Part shown: positions 18,159 to 26,883 of the stretch, piece by piece
Numbering within the stretch: position 1 is the stretch's first letter
Layout: each line of letters starts with the position of its first letter
From: CALNZV01 sp942491115
GTDB taxonomy: Bacteria; Desulfobacterota; Desulfobacteria; Desulfobacterales; UBA5852
NCBI GenBank assembly: GCA_942491115.1
Contig: CALNZV010000006.1
Span: 124,001 to 188,000 of the forward strand
Length of the DNA stretch: 64,000 bases
Reading direction: 5' to 3'
Position numbers and translations under genes: made by a program
The notes under the pieces: model-generated
Seen by the model: only the letters and a program-made list of their open reading frames with translations
The model's database searches: none
Told to the model about the DNA's origin: nothing

Positions 18159-18458
18159 CCGTCAACCGAATCGGTGGTCATTGGAAATGATGGTTCCCGG
18201 GACGACGTCTGCCTGTAGCGGATTCAATCTAATACCGAATTCGATTGACGGAAATAGGCAGTTGAGTGTTGATCGCGGGAGAAAGAGGCATATGGAAGGG
18301 GACGCGCCCGCCCTGCACATGGGTTGGTTAACGGTTGAAAGGATCTGAGCGCTTGGGCTGCGCCCGGTGGTCCTAGTGAGGGAGCTTTGGGGAATGGGGT
18401 CGTAAAAAATCGTCGGTGACCCTTCATCCGTCAGTTTGACCCGGAAGGAGGGGCATTA

Positions 18459-18947
18459 TCAGTCGGTTTCCCGGTACAGGGCCAGAATGCCTGATCGGGA
18501 GAGCTTTTTGATACCCATGGGTTCCAGCAATTGGAGAAGAGCTTCGATTTTTTCCTGTCTGCCCGTCACTTCGAAAATGTAATGGGTCTTTCCGGTGTCG
18601 ATGATTGCGGCGCGGAAATCTTCGATGATATGCCTGATTTCGCTCCGGTTCTCAGGTGTGGTCTGGACGCAGACCAATGCCATTTCTCGCCGTACAGCGG
18701 CCGCCCCGGCCATATCCCGGACCGTGATGACATTGATGAGCCGACGGAGTTGTTTGATGATCATTTCAAGCTGTTCGGACGTCGCCCGCGTGGTGATGGT
18801 AATCCGGGACATTTTCGGGTTGGCGGTTGGCGCGCCGCATATGGTTTCGATATTGAACCCCCGGCCGGCAAACAGGCCGGTGACTCTGGCGGTGACCCCG
18901 GGTTCGTTTTCAACCAGCATGGTCAAGGTGTGATGGTGTTTGCTCAT
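18459..18947 (-). CDS. ilvN: Acetolactate synthase small (regulatory) subunit
   Basis: 162 residues, standard length. It begins with the ACT domain 'HTLTMLVENEPGVTARVTGLFAGRGFNIETI', continues with 'MSRITITT' and 'QLRRLINVITVRDM', and ends with 'FEVTGRQEKIEALLQLLEPMGIKKLSRSG'. It should bind valine and regulate the large subunit (IlvB) in branched-chain amino acid synthesis. No ilvB, ilvC or ilvD is adjacent, so this copy is separated from the pathway operon. Confidence 0.93.
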   Translation of the reverse strand: MSKHHHTLTMLVENEPGVTARVTGLFAGRGFNIETICGAPTANPKMSRITITTRATSEQLEMIIKQLRRLINVITVRDMAGAAAVRREMALVCVQTTPENRSEIRHIIEDFRAAIIDTGKTHYIFEVTGRQEKIEALLQLLEPMGIKKLSRSGILALYRETD

Positions 18948-19736
18948 GAATGGCTTTCAGTGGTGTGTTGGGGTGGAATGGTGTGGATCAAATGTCTCCG
19001 TATTTAACAGAATGCGGTTATTCAGAATCCTCCCGTATGGGTTTTGGTGGCCCAACACCCGATCCGGCGCCCATTGGCCACCGATATAGACCGTCTGGAG
19101 CGTCATAGATAACCGAATAACAGAAAACAGAACCAGGGGCAATTGTCGACACTGCTTCTTGTGCGGGGGTGGCTGAACAAGCAATGGGTGCCGGCATAGA
19201 GTCAGTCGGCCTGAAATCTGGCCGCCCATAGAAAACAGACTCTGGCGTCGACGCCGGGATGGTCAATTCAACCGACAACGACATCACCGCCGACGCACCC
19301 CTGGGTACAATCCCTTGTTCAGCTTCCGACGGAAGCCGTGAAGGCCCCCATGGATGAAACGGCGCTTTGAACCCCATGCCGCATTTTGGACTATTGACCC
19401 CTCAGCTTGCCTCGTACCCTATCCAAGTGGGCCTGCCAGGTCCTCATGAGACAACCGTTGAACTGAAAAACACCACTTCGGAACTGTCCAAAATGATTCC
19501 CTATCCTAAATAGTATGAAAAGTTTTTCATTAATTTCCAATAATTGTGAAAACAATTTCACTGTTTGAGCCTGATTCGGTAACTCTTTAAATAGACTTAT
19601 CTACCTAAAATTCAAACGAAATAAGGATAATTTCACAACTATGCCATCTTGGCAGGCTATTTGCTGTCTATAAGCACAACAAAATATTTTCCTAATCACC
19701 CTGTGCAGACGTTCACATTAGAAAGCGAGGAGAGCT
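18948..19736. other. 789-bp intergenic region
   Basis: No gene was supported. Two overlapping minus-strand frames (about 18957-19377) lack ribosome sites and known motifs. The part 19490-19730 is clearly A+T-rich and contains the sigma-54-type promoter of the PEP-CTERM gene. Confidence 0.4.
19650..19665 (+). promoter_or_regulatory. Sigma-54 (RpoN) type promoter of the PEP-CTERM gene
   Basis: TGGCAG-GCTAT-TTGCT has the -24 GG and -12 GC dinucleotides with consensus spacing (consensus TGGCAC-N5-TTGCW, one mismatch). It lies 72 bases before the start codon. PEP-CTERM genes in other bacteria are known to carry RpoN-type promoters linked to the PrsK/PrsR two-component pair. Confidence 0.7.
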
Positions 19737-20330
19737 ATGAATCGAAAATGGGTCATTTTAGGAACGCTTATCGCAGCCGTGTTTTTCTTGAGTACCACAT
19801 CGTTTGCGATCATTTTGGACTACGACTATTCGAGTATGAACAAGAAAGGAAAGATCAAGGATTTCATCAAGGTCAAAGGGAAAGCCTTCGATCAGCCCTT
19901 GGATATCGGCCCGGATGATATCGATGGTAAAATTGCCGTTCGAATTACCCACGCAGGCAACAAGGCGAAAAAGAAAGAGTCTTGGTCAATTGCGGGGCAG
20001 TTGCTGTCCAAATCCAAAAATAAAAAACCGGTCACGGATACGTTTTTTATCGATCCCGAGGACTTGGACGAACTGGGCGCATTTCTTGAGGACCTCGGAG
20101 ACAAGAAGAAGAACAAGCTCAAGCTTTACGGCGTCAGCGCCCAGCTTGATTATTTACCTATAACCCCTGCAACTTTCATTGAAATTGAACCCGGACCTGG
20201 ACCTGGACCTGGACCTGGACATGGAGGTGGTGATCCTGCACCGGTTCCGGAACCCGGGACCCTGGCGCTGCTGGGTGTGGGCATGGTGGCGATGGGAGGC
20301 GTGATTCGCCGCAAAATCCAGCGTCAATAA
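19737..20330 (+). CDS. PEP-CTERM sorting-signal protein
   Basis: 197 residues. It has an N-terminal signal peptide (residues 1-24), a Lys-rich mature part, a Gly-Pro linker made by four exact GGACCT repeats (20193-20216), then the C-terminal sorting signal 'VPEPGTLALLGVGMVAMGG' followed by basic RRK. PEP-CTERM tails are recognised by exosortase and anchor proteins to an exopolysaccharide-rich surface. ATG 19737 follows GAGGAGAG. An RpoN promoter precedes it and a strong terminator follows, so it is a single-gene unit. Confidence 0.92.
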   Translation: MNRKWVILGTLIAAVFFLSTTSFAIILDYDYSSMNKKGKIKDFIKVKGKAFDQPLDIGPDDIDGKIAVRITHAGNKAKKKESWSIAGQLLSKSKNKKPVTDTFFIDPEDLDELGAFLEDLGDKKKNKLKLYGVSAQLDYLPITPATFIEIEPGPGPGPGPGHGGGDPAPVPEPGTLALLGVGMVAMGGVIRRKIQRQ

Positions 20331-20385
20331 GCTCATCGGACCGTCGGCGACAAGTCGTGTCGACGGTTTGAATATGTGGTGATCA

Positions 20386-20422
20386 AACCCGACGATCGAT
20401 GCTTGGCATTGATCGTCGGGTT
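20386..20422 (+). terminator. Rho-independent terminator of the PEP-CTERM gene
   Basis: Perfect 12-bp arms AACCCGACGATC (20386-20397) and GATCGTCGGGTT (20411-20422), ending in a T run (20421-20425). It lies 56 bases after the stop codon. Confidence 0.85.
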
Positions 20423-20606
20423 TTTCATTTCGGCAGGCCTCCGGGTCCGGTGCCTTGTCGATACTGGAGGATATCGGCAACCGTCTTCTCTCTGCCCTGA
20501 AGGGACATCGCTTCCTGTAAGAGATGAGTATCCATTTAAGGGGACCGACGCCCTGTGGATCGTGAGCGGTGAGGACCTCTCCAGGTCAAAGGACGGTCGA
20601 TTTCGA

Positions 20607-21176
20607 TCAAAATACCAGCAGAGGCAAGGCCTCTGGCCGCTTGTTTCTGTCGATCGGCAGAAACCGCCTGGATTCCTGCTGCTGCCGATCGGCAGTTTCG
20701 GTGTTCACTTGATCGGCGATGGGTGCATAATAGAAGGCCAGCTTCATTCGATTATCGGACTCACCATGTTTCAGTTTCATCCGGATTTGGTGGTAGGTCC
20801 ATTTGTGAGTGGTTTTTTCACCGGCCACCGACCACTGGGTTTTCGGAAATCCGTATTTCGATTCCATGTAGGACTGGATGGCCTTGAACGCGTCGATGGA
20901 ATCGATGTCGAGGTAGGCGGCAAAGAATTGATGCATGAAAGTGCCGTAAATGACCCGGGGTATTTCGATACCATCGATTTCCCTTAGGGTATCCGGCTGG
21001 CTGTAATAGCGCAGATCCCCCTTCGAGTAAACGAGAGTAAACCCCTCCAGGTGCCGGAGATCCGCTTTCCAGGGGATGTCCATGAAGCCTGAGTCGAGAT
21101 TGGCGGCAGGGGCCGCCGCGGACACGCCAGCCAACACAGCCATTATCGCCGTCCATAAGAAAACCCACTGCCGCAT
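20607..21176 (-). CDS. Exported protein of unknown function
   Basis: 189 residues with a clear signal peptide (residues 1-25, Ala-rich cleavage site 'AAAPAANL'). The mature part reads 'GFMDIPWKADLRHLEGFTLVYSKGDLRYYSQPD' and 'FAAYLDIDSIDAFKAIQSYMESKYGFP', and resembles small periplasmic proteins seen in Desulfobacterota in which a 'domIPWGaspaevk' phrase begins the mature domain. The function is unknown. Confidence 0.7.
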   Translation of the reverse strand: MRQWVFLWTAIMAVLAGVSAAAPAANLDSGFMDIPWKADLRHLEGFTLVYSKGDLRYYSQPDTLREIDGIEIPRVIYGTFMHQFFAAYLDIDSIDAFKAIQSYMESKYGFPKTQWSVAGEKTTHKWTYHQIRMKLKHGESDNRMKLAFYYAPIADQVNTETADRQQQESRRFLPIDRNKRPEALPLLVF

Positions 21177-21304
21177 TTCCCTTACCCCCGTCCCATTGAA
21201 TGCCTATGAGCACGCCACCGTCGATGCGTCTTCTATAGGCGTTTCACCGGGCGAATAATGGTGATATCTCTGTGAATGCTGAAGCGGATCGACAGCCTCT
21301 TGGG

Positions 21305-21514
21305 CTACTGACCTTCCTCAGCCGTCGACCCAGGTCCTGCAAGAGGCTTGAACCTTTTTTTGGTGGCACCGCACACCGGACATTGCCATTGGGCCGGCAG
21401 CAATTGGAATTGGGTGCCCTTTGGCACCTTCCCCCGGCGGTCCCCCCGATCGGGATTGTAGATACAGCCGCAATTCACTGTTTGGCACTGGTACATGTCT
21501 TCAGGGTTAGCCAT
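21305..21514 (-). CDS. Rubredoxin, CX4C variant
   Basis: 69 residues. The first iron-binding loop is 'YQCQTVNCGC' (CX4C instead of the usual CX2C), the second is 'WQCPVCGATKKRF' (CX2C); 'IYNPDRGD' and 'PKGTQFQLLP' are standard rubredoxin segments. An extra cysteine follows the first pair (CGC). Start ATG 21514 follows GGAG; an earlier ATG at 21574 overlaps the upstream flavodoxin stop. CX4C rubredoxins are known from sulfate reducers. It lies 59 bases downstream of a flavodoxin and is probably an electron carrier of the same unit. Confidence 0.88.
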   Translation of the reverse strand: MANPEDMYQCQTVNCGCIYNPDRGDRRGKVPKGTQFQLLPAQWQCPVCGATKKRFKPLAGPGSTAEEGQ

Positions 21515-21573
21515 ATTCGTCTCCGTTTGTTCATCGGACAGAAAAAATCCGGTGATGTTTTGCTGAATCATCA

Positions 21574-22020
21574 TTAGCCGGCAAGCTTCTCACCCACAGA
21601 TTTTCCATACTGCTGGCAGGCTCTCAGGCCCTCGTCGGATCCCAAAACCTGTTCTTTCAGGTTCAATGCGCCCAGATCCACCATATCCATTTTGAATACG
21701 TGGAGCATGGTATCGAACACCATGGGACCAGCCTCTCCACTGTGGGTATACGAGCAGAATGCCCCGCCGACTTTACCCACCAGGTTGGCCTTTTCGGCCA
21801 GAAACAAAAAGGTTTTCATGGTGCCGATCATATCCCGGTGATAAGTGGGGCAGCCGAGAATGACGCCATCGTAGACCTTGAGATCCACTTCCGACTTAAT
21901 TTTGGTTATCGGTTTGACATCTACATCGATCCCCGAAAAGCGGACCCCTTCGGCAATATACTCCGCCATCTTTTCCGTGTTTCCGGTTCTGGTCGCATAG
22001 CCGATGAAAACTTTTCGCAT
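21574..22020 (-). CDS. Flavodoxin-domain protein
   Basis: 148 residues. It starts with the FMN phosphate loop 'FIGYATRTGNTEKMAEYIAEG', followed by 'DGVILGCPTYHRDM' (isoalloxazine loop) and 'GGAFCSYTHSGEAGP'. This is the NAD(P)H-quinone-oxidoreductase/flavodoxin-like short form. It is expected to carry electrons in the cytoplasm; the adjacent rubredoxin suggests an oxygen- or peroxide-detoxifying chain, as is common in anaerobes. Confidence 0.88.
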   Translation of the reverse strand: MRKVFIGYATRTGNTEKMAEYIAEGVRFSGIDVDVKPITKIKSEVDLKVYDGVILGCPTYHRDMIGTMKTFLFLAEKANLVGKVGGAFCSYTHSGEAGPMVFDTMLHVFKMDMVDLGALNLKEQVLGSDEGLRACQQYGKSVGEKLAG

Positions 22021-22137
22021 TGATTTCCCTCCTGCTGATGAGTTGCCGAGATTGCCCCAGGGCGGGGTGCCGACCCATTGACGGACCCGCTGGGTAAAAT
22101 CAGTTTCGGTTCTATCGATATCCTCGGGGCGCGTCTA

Positions 22138-22347
22138 TCAGAGCGTCCCCAGTCGATCGTGCCACGCACATCGATCACAAAAGGCCACGGTGTCCTCGTC
22201 CGTATCCGGTTCATACGACGATGGGCCGTTGTCGTCAAATTGAACGTGGCCATTCTTGATTTCGAATTCATAGGTTTCGAAGGGGTCGTCCGGGTCTTTG
22301 ACGAAAAACCGCTCACAACCGCATTGAGGGCAGATTCCTTTAGTCAT
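22138..22347 (-). CDS. Small zinc-ribbon protein
   Basis: 69 residues with two CXXC pairs: 'CPQCGCERFFVKDPDDPFETYEF' near the N-terminus and 'FCDRCAW' near the C-terminus, separated by an acidic middle. ATG 22347 has AGGAGG seven bases upstream, so the longer open frame is not used. The family was not recognised; a zinc-stabilised small protein is inferred. It is upstream of and co-directional with flavodoxin/rubredoxin. Confidence 0.7.
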   Translation of the reverse strand: MTKGICPQCGCERFFVKDPDDPFETYEFEIKNGHVQFDDNGPSSYEPDTDEDTVAFCDRCAWHDRLGTL

Positions 22348-22724
22348 ATCGCCTCCTGTTTGCTGGGGGTATCTCGGGAATGCCGGAGAACCCGGTGGAA
22401 GAAGCAATCGAAAGTATTTAAAGATAATACCCACGTCCTGTTCGACAACACTCAAAAAGACATATTCACAGCTGGGCGATGGCACGGGTATCCTGTCAAC
22501 GACTGACGGACGGGGCCATGGGACATAAGGGAGACAGTGGGTCTGCCTCGATCTCCAATGGCGAATCGTTAGAGGCGCAGCGACTCCCCTTCGGCTGTTA
22601 AATTCCGATCCATCATGATAGGTGTTATCCTGCCATGTGGACAGAGGGTGCTTCCCTTCTCCTCGGGGGGGAGGTCATGGATGATTTCATTGGATAGCAT
22701 CACCATCCCGGGAAGGAAAACGAA
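22348..22724. other. 377-bp divergent intergenic region
   Basis: It separates the zinc-ribbon gene (minus) from gdpD (plus). No gene, clear promoter or hairpin was recognised. Confidence 0.3.
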
Positions 22725-23558
22725 ATGATCCTTAATATCGCCCATCGGGGTGCTAGGAGCCTTGCCCCCGAGAACACGCTTCTGTCTGCTCGCAAGGGTT
22801 TCGATTCAGGTGCAGACCTCTGGGAGACGGATGTGGTCCTGACCAGCGATGGCGAACCGGTCCTCCTTCACGATGCGGACTTGCGCCGCACTACCGATGT
22901 GGAATTGCGTTTTCCGGATCGTTCCGGCGATCCGGTGACCCGGTTTACTCTGGCTGAAGTCCGGTCTCTGGATGCGGGGTCCTGGTTTTTGGAAACCGAT
23001 CCGTTCGGTCAGATCGCGGCCGGTGCTCTGGCCCCGGCTGACCTCAATGACTGCAGGGAAGAGCCGATTCCCACACTCGAGGAGGCACTGGTCTTGACCC
23101 GCGACTTGGACTGGCGGGTCAATCTCGAACTCAAAGCTCTGCCGGAACCCATGGGCCGATTCCCCATGGTGGAGCGGGTGGTTCGGAGCATCGATCGTGT
23201 GGGCATTCCTCAGGAGCAGGTCGTGATCTCCTCCTTTCATCACCCCTGGCTTCAGGAAGTGACTGCGCGACGGCAAGGCCTCGGCGTCCAGGCACTTATC
23301 GGCGATGACGACGATCTTTCTCTTGACTGGGGAAATGGGTCCTACGCCACTTACAATGTGCTTTGGACCCTCATCAGCGATAAGGAGATCAGGGAAAAGA
23401 CCCGCCAGGGGGTGAGCATCAATCTTTTCACGGTCAATGACGTTCAGGACTTCCGTCGCTTCTGGAAAGCCGGGGCTAGCGGTCTATTTACCGATTTCCC
23501 CCAGCGGTTGACGGCTTTCAAAAGAACCATCACCAATGGCCAGGCGCTTATCGATTAA
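22725..23558 (+). CDS. Glycerophosphodiester phosphodiesterase
   Basis: 277 residues. The GDPD catalytic set is present: 'AHRGARSLAPENT' (general-acid/base His), 'WETDVVLTSDGEPVLLHD' (Glu-Asp metal ligands and second His), 'PTLEEAL', 'NLELK' (Glu, Lys) and the C-terminal 'TVNDVQDFRRFWKAGASGLFTDFP'. It hydrolyses glycerophosphodiesters to glycerol-3-phosphate and alcohol, recycling phospholipid head groups. No signal peptide is visible. The next gene starts 7 bases after its stop. Confidence 0.92.
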   Translation: MILNIAHRGARSLAPENTLLSARKGFDSGADLWETDVVLTSDGEPVLLHDADLRRTTDVELRFPDRSGDPVTRFTLAEVRSLDAGSWFLETDPFGQIAAGALAPADLNDCREEPIPTLEEALVLTRDLDWRVNLELKALPEPMGRFPMVERVVRSIDRVGIPQEQVVISSFHHPWLQEVTARRQGLGVQALIGDDDDLSLDWGNGSYATYNVLWTLISDKEIREKTRQGVSINLFTVNDVQDFRRFWKAGASGLFTDFPQRLTAFKRTITNGQALID

Positions 23559-23565
23559 GGACACC

Positions 23566-24675
23566 ATGGCGGGGGAGACGAATAAGGTCGATGACCCAAG
23601 GGAGGGACTGGGGATTGCCCGAAGATTGGTTCTGGGCCAAGGCAGAGCCGCTACCTGCTGGCAGGGGTTACACCCGGATCTTCTGCGATGGTTTTCGTCT
23701 TCAGGGGACGCCCTGGTCGGATATGCGAAATACCGCGGTGTTCGGGTGGCTGCCGGAGAGCCCATTTGCCCGCCCGAACGGATGGCGGAGGTGTGCGGGG
23801 AGTTCGAAAGGGATGCGGCATGCAGAGGAGATAAGGTCTGTTACATGGCGGCCGAACCAAGGATGATTCGGGCGCTGGAAAGGGCCGGCGCCGCCCATAC
23901 GGTATTACCCATCGGCGCCCAGCCGGAGTGGACGCCGGAGTCGCTGCTTCGCCGCTTCCACACGTCATCGTCTCTTCGCTACCAAATCCGTCGTGCCCGG
24001 CACAAGGGGCTTGTGATCTCAGAATGGAATGATCAGGCTCCCCCGAAGCCGGCCCTCGCCATTTGCCTGGATGAGTGGATTGCCGCCAAATCAATGCCGC
24101 CGATGGGTTTCATGACAGACCCTCATTTGCTGGAGCGATTGGCGGATCGTCGGGTTGTGGTGGGAACGGTAGCAGGGGCTGTGGTCGGTTATACAGTGAT
24201 GACGCCTGTCCCCGCCCGAAATGGATGGCTGATCGAGCAGATCGTTCGCTGCAGGATGGCCCCCAATGGCATCTCTGAGAGTCTGGTGGAAGGGGCCGTC
24301 CGGTTGGCGGCGACCCGCGGAGATGCCTTCATCACTCTCGGAGCCTCACCCCTTTCCCGCCGATTGCCATCGGGATCGAAGCCGTTTTGGCTGGCCCTGA
24401 TGATGTGGTGGATGCGGGCCCATGGCACCCGGTTTTACAACTTTCGAGGACTCGACGCCTTCAAAGCCAAATTCCATCCGGATCAATGGATTCCCGTTTA
24501 TCTGGTGGCGGCTGAGCCGAGGCTAAACCCGGCAACCCTCTATGCCGTCCTGGGCGCCTTTACCCTGGGGTCTCCCGTGAGAGTCATTGGGAAAGCCCTG
24601 GTTGGCGGGGCGCTGTCGGAGGTGAGGGGCTTTTTGGACAGGAAGCCACGGCTCCATTCGCGGAAGGGTCCTTGA
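23566..24675 (+). CDS. DUF2156 protein, MprF C-terminal-like aminoacyl/acyl transferase
   Basis: 369 residues. It has the two-GNAT-like-fold layout of the cytosolic domain of phosphatidylglycerol lysyltransferase: 'DALVGYAKYRGVRVAAGEPICPPE', 'LRYQIRRARHKGLVISEWND', 'MGFMTDPHLLERLADRRVVVG', then 'MWWMRAHGTRFYNFRGLDAFKAKFHPDQWIPVYLV' at the end. No membrane domain is attached. It probably transfers an amino acid from tRNA, or an acyl group, to a lipid. Coupling to gdpD supports a lipid-modification role. An ATG inside gdpD (23536) is less likely than 23566, which follows AAGGA. Confidence 0.8.
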   Translation: MAGETNKVDDPREGLGIARRLVLGQGRAATCWQGLHPDLLRWFSSSGDALVGYAKYRGVRVAAGEPICPPERMAEVCGEFERDAACRGDKVCYMAAEPRMIRALERAGAAHTVLPIGAQPEWTPESLLRRFHTSSSLRYQIRRARHKGLVISEWNDQAPPKPALAICLDEWIAAKSMPPMGFMTDPHLLERLADRRVVVGTVAGAVVGYTVMTPVPARNGWLIEQIVRCRMAPNGISESLVEGAVRLAATRGDAFITLGASPLSRRLPSGSKPFWLALMMWWMRAHGTRFYNFRGLDAFKAKFHPDQWIPVYLVAAEPRLNPATLYAVLGAFTLGSPVRVIGKALVGGALSEVRGFLDRKPRLHSRKGP

Positions 24676-24896
24676 CTGATGGACAGGCCTTACTCTCTTT
24701 CCCCATAGGCATCCTCGTTTCCGTTGACCGGCTTGCCGATGCCGGTTGACGGCTCCTTTTTCGTCTCCTGCACCTTAACAAATCGATCTGGATGCTTATC
24801 GTTTCTTCATTGAACGTACCGACCGCCAAGGTCTTCTGTATCTTACGATCACTCCTCATGATGCGGACCCCATTGAGAGCGATAAGGAGCGAACGG

Positions 24897-25292
24897 ATGA
24901 CGTTATCAGACTATTTTGCCAACCAAAAAGGCATCGGTGTCCTGGCCACAGCCGACGGTGACGGCCGTGTGGATGCCGCCGTCTATTCGCGTCCACACTT
25001 CATGGAAGACGGAACGTTGGCATTCATCATGAGAAACCGGCTGACACACGACAACCTCAACTCAAACCCCTATGCCTCTTACCTCTTCATCGAAGAAGGT
25101 AAAGGCTACAATGGAAAACGGCTTTTTCTCCGAAAAGTAGGTGAAGAAAAAGAGTCGAAGCGCCTCTACGAGCTGCGCCGACGCTCCTATCCCTCGGACA
25201 ACAACCCGGAAAAGGATCCCAAATTTCTTGTTTTTTTTGAACTGGAGCGGTCCCTGCCGCTACTGGGTGACGGTGGAGACCCCTCCCACTAA
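24897..25292 (+). CDS. Pyridoxamine 5'-phosphate oxidase-like flavin/heme-binding split-barrel protein
   Basis: 131 residues with one split-barrel: 'GIGVLATADGDGRVDAAVYSRPHFMEDGTLAFIMRNRLTHDNLNSNPYASYLFIEEG'. This is the short PNPOx-like type that usually binds FMN, F420 or heme, with no assigned substrate. ATG 24897 follows AAGGAG; the open frame upstream to 24792 is not needed. Confidence 0.82.
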   Translation: MTLSDYFANQKGIGVLATADGDGRVDAAVYSRPHFMEDGTLAFIMRNRLTHDNLNSNPYASYLFIEEGKGYNGKRLFLRKVGEEKESKRLYELRRRSYPSDNNPEKDPKFLVFFELERSLPLLGDGGDPSH

Positions 25293-25357
25293 CTTGATAG
25301 CGGGAATGACTCCCGCCCGACAGCCCTTACCCTCATTTGATTGGAAAGGAGACACCC

Positions 25358-25669
25358 ATGGATGTTAAAGACTTTTGTTCCGGCATGGAAATGGAGTTGA
25401 CTGCATGGAAGGCCAAGCTTTACGATACCTGGAGAAAGTTCGACAAGCTGGGCACCGCCGAAAGAGAATCCATCCAGCCTAAGATCGAAGATCTTCATAT
25501 GGTGCTGGAAGAGCTCAGTGGCCGCTTGGACGAACTGAAAACCGAATGCCCGACGGACTGGAGCCCCATGAAAAAAGACATCGAGACGTCCTCGGTGGAC
25601 ATGAGGGGTAAATACGAGGAAACCATGGAGGCCATCGGGAAGGCGTCTCCCGTTTCCATCGCTGGATAA
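25358..25669 (+). CDS. 103-aa helical protein, paralogue of the gene at 55039
   Basis: 103 residues, predicted all-helical: 'MDVKDFCSGMEMELTAWKAKLYD...' followed by a heptad-like helix 'EDLHMVLEELSGRLDELKTECPTDWSPMKKDIE' and an invariant tail 'VDMRGKYEETMEAIGKASPVSIAG'. The protein at 55039 has the same length, and its first 8 and last 10 residues are identical, so both ends are conserved. ATG 25358 follows AAAGGAG, and a strong terminator follows the stop. The family was not recognised. A coiled-coil dimer or adaptor is a reasonable guess. Confidence 0.75.
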   Translation: MDVKDFCSGMEMELTAWKAKLYDTWRKFDKLGTAERESIQPKIEDLHMVLEELSGRLDELKTECPTDWSPMKKDIETSSVDMRGKYEETMEAIGKASPVSIAG

Positions 25670-25695
25670 CCGCAAGCATCGGCGCTTATCGCCGG

Positions 25696-25727
25696 GCCGG
25701 GCTGCCGGATGCAGCCCGGCTTTTCTT
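25696..25727 (+). terminator. Rho-independent terminator
   Basis: Perfect 10-bp arms GCCGGGCTGC (25696-25705) and GCAGCCCGGC (25711-25720), loop CGGAT, then TTTTCTTT. It lies 27 bases after the 103-aa protein gene. Confidence 0.9.
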
Positions 25728-25962
25728 TGTTTGAGTGGGGACGGTCTCTACTCCTCTCCCGCCGCCCCAAGCCGGCAACGGCCGTCATTCCAATCCGGTG
25801 AACCTCTCCCTGAGCTGAAAAGGCCTTCCCTCTGAATGGGACTTGAAATGATGGTCCCTGCCGCCATATAATCTATCTGACCCTGGTGGTCGGATCCCAT
25901 GGGACGTGGATGGACACGTCGACCATTGCCCTGTTTGCTGTTCACTAAAGGATTGTTCACCC

Positions 25963-26883
25963 ATGACGACGGTTTCCGTATGGCTGCTATCGCTGCTTGG
26001 GTTGTCATCTTTTCTTTCCCTGTGGCTATTTTACCGGTTCGTCCGCGGTGAGCATCGGCTGGCGCGATTCGAGGAAGAGGCCCGGGCTTCCCGTGAATCC
26101 CTGTCGCTTCTGAAGCAACGTCATGATGAAGTGGTCAAGGACCGCCGGCAAACGGAGGACAAGCTCCGGGAATATCTTCAACTGCTGGACACGCTGATCA
26201 ATACCATTCCCAATCCCATCTATTTCAAGGATGCCGATGGCGTCTATCGGGGATGCAACCGAGCTTTCAGCAAAGAGGTGCTTGGGCTTTCAAGGGATCA
26301 AATTATCGGCCGGAGAAATCAGGAACTGGGGTCTCGGATGCCCCTGGACTTGGCTTCCGTCGTCCAAAAGCATGAAAACACGATCACCGACCGCAGGGGG
26401 GTGCACACCTTTGAAGCCGAGGTCCCTTGTGCCGACGGACGGACGCGGGTGTTTCACTTCGGGATCGCTGCCGTCAACAACAACGACGGACCGTGGGCAG
26501 GCAGCGTTGGGGTCATGGTGGATTTGACCGAAACAAACCGGGCGGCCGACGATCGTATCCAAAAGGAGAAGTTTCAGGGAGTATTGGAAACCGCCGGTGC
26601 CGTTTGCCACGAGTTGAACCAACCCCTCCAAGCCCTGTCCGGATATGCCGAATTGATTCAGATGGAGGGTGGACCTGACCGACAGGTGTTCTCCCTGGCA
26701 CAGCAGATCCTTGATCAGGTGGAACGACTGGCGGATATCACCGGCAAGCTGCAGAACCTGACTCGGTATGAAACCATCACCTACCGGAACCAGTCGCGAA
26801 TCATCGACATCCACCGATCCTCCGAGCCGGATGCCTGCAAACGAGGGCGCAAGTCACACCCCGCAGAGACTCCGATCCCATGA
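25963..26883 (+). CDS. Membrane PAS/HisKA protein without an ATPase domain
   Basis: 306 residues. One membrane helix (residues 5-25), a coiled coil (about 30-80), a PAS domain ('INTIPNPIYFKDADGVYRGCNRAFSKEVLG') and a histidine-kinase dimerisation helix pair with the H-box 'CHELNQPLQALSGYAELI'. The protein then ends about 70 residues later without N, G1 or G2 boxes, so it cannot bind ATP by itself. It may be phosphorylated in trans or serve as a phosphotransfer partner. Its TGA overlaps the polX ATG (ATGA), indicating translational coupling. Confidence 0.8.
   Translation: MTTVSVWLLSLLGLSSFLSLWLFYRFVRGEHRLARFEEEARASRESLSLLKQRHDEVVKDRRQTEDKLREYLQLLDTLINTIPNPIYFKDADGVYRGCNRAFSKEVLGLSRDQIIGRRNQELGSRMPLDLASVVQKHENTITDRRGVHTFEAEVPCADGRTRVFHFGIAAVNNNDGPWAGSVGVMVDLTETNRAADDRIQKEKFQGVLETAGAVCHELNQPLQALSGYAELIQMEGGPDRQVFSLAQQILDQVERLADITGKLQNLTRYETITYRNQSRIIDIHRSSEPDACKRGRKSHPAETPIP

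Noticed and set aside
18957..19377. Two overlapping minus frames upstream of ilvN
   Set aside because: One has a repeated-looking 'SVFYGRP / SVFCYSV' phrase, but neither has a start signal or known fold.
20376..20987. 203-codon plus-strand frame
   Set aside because: It is antisense to an exported protein with a clear signal peptide and starts inside the terminator of the PEP-CTERM gene.
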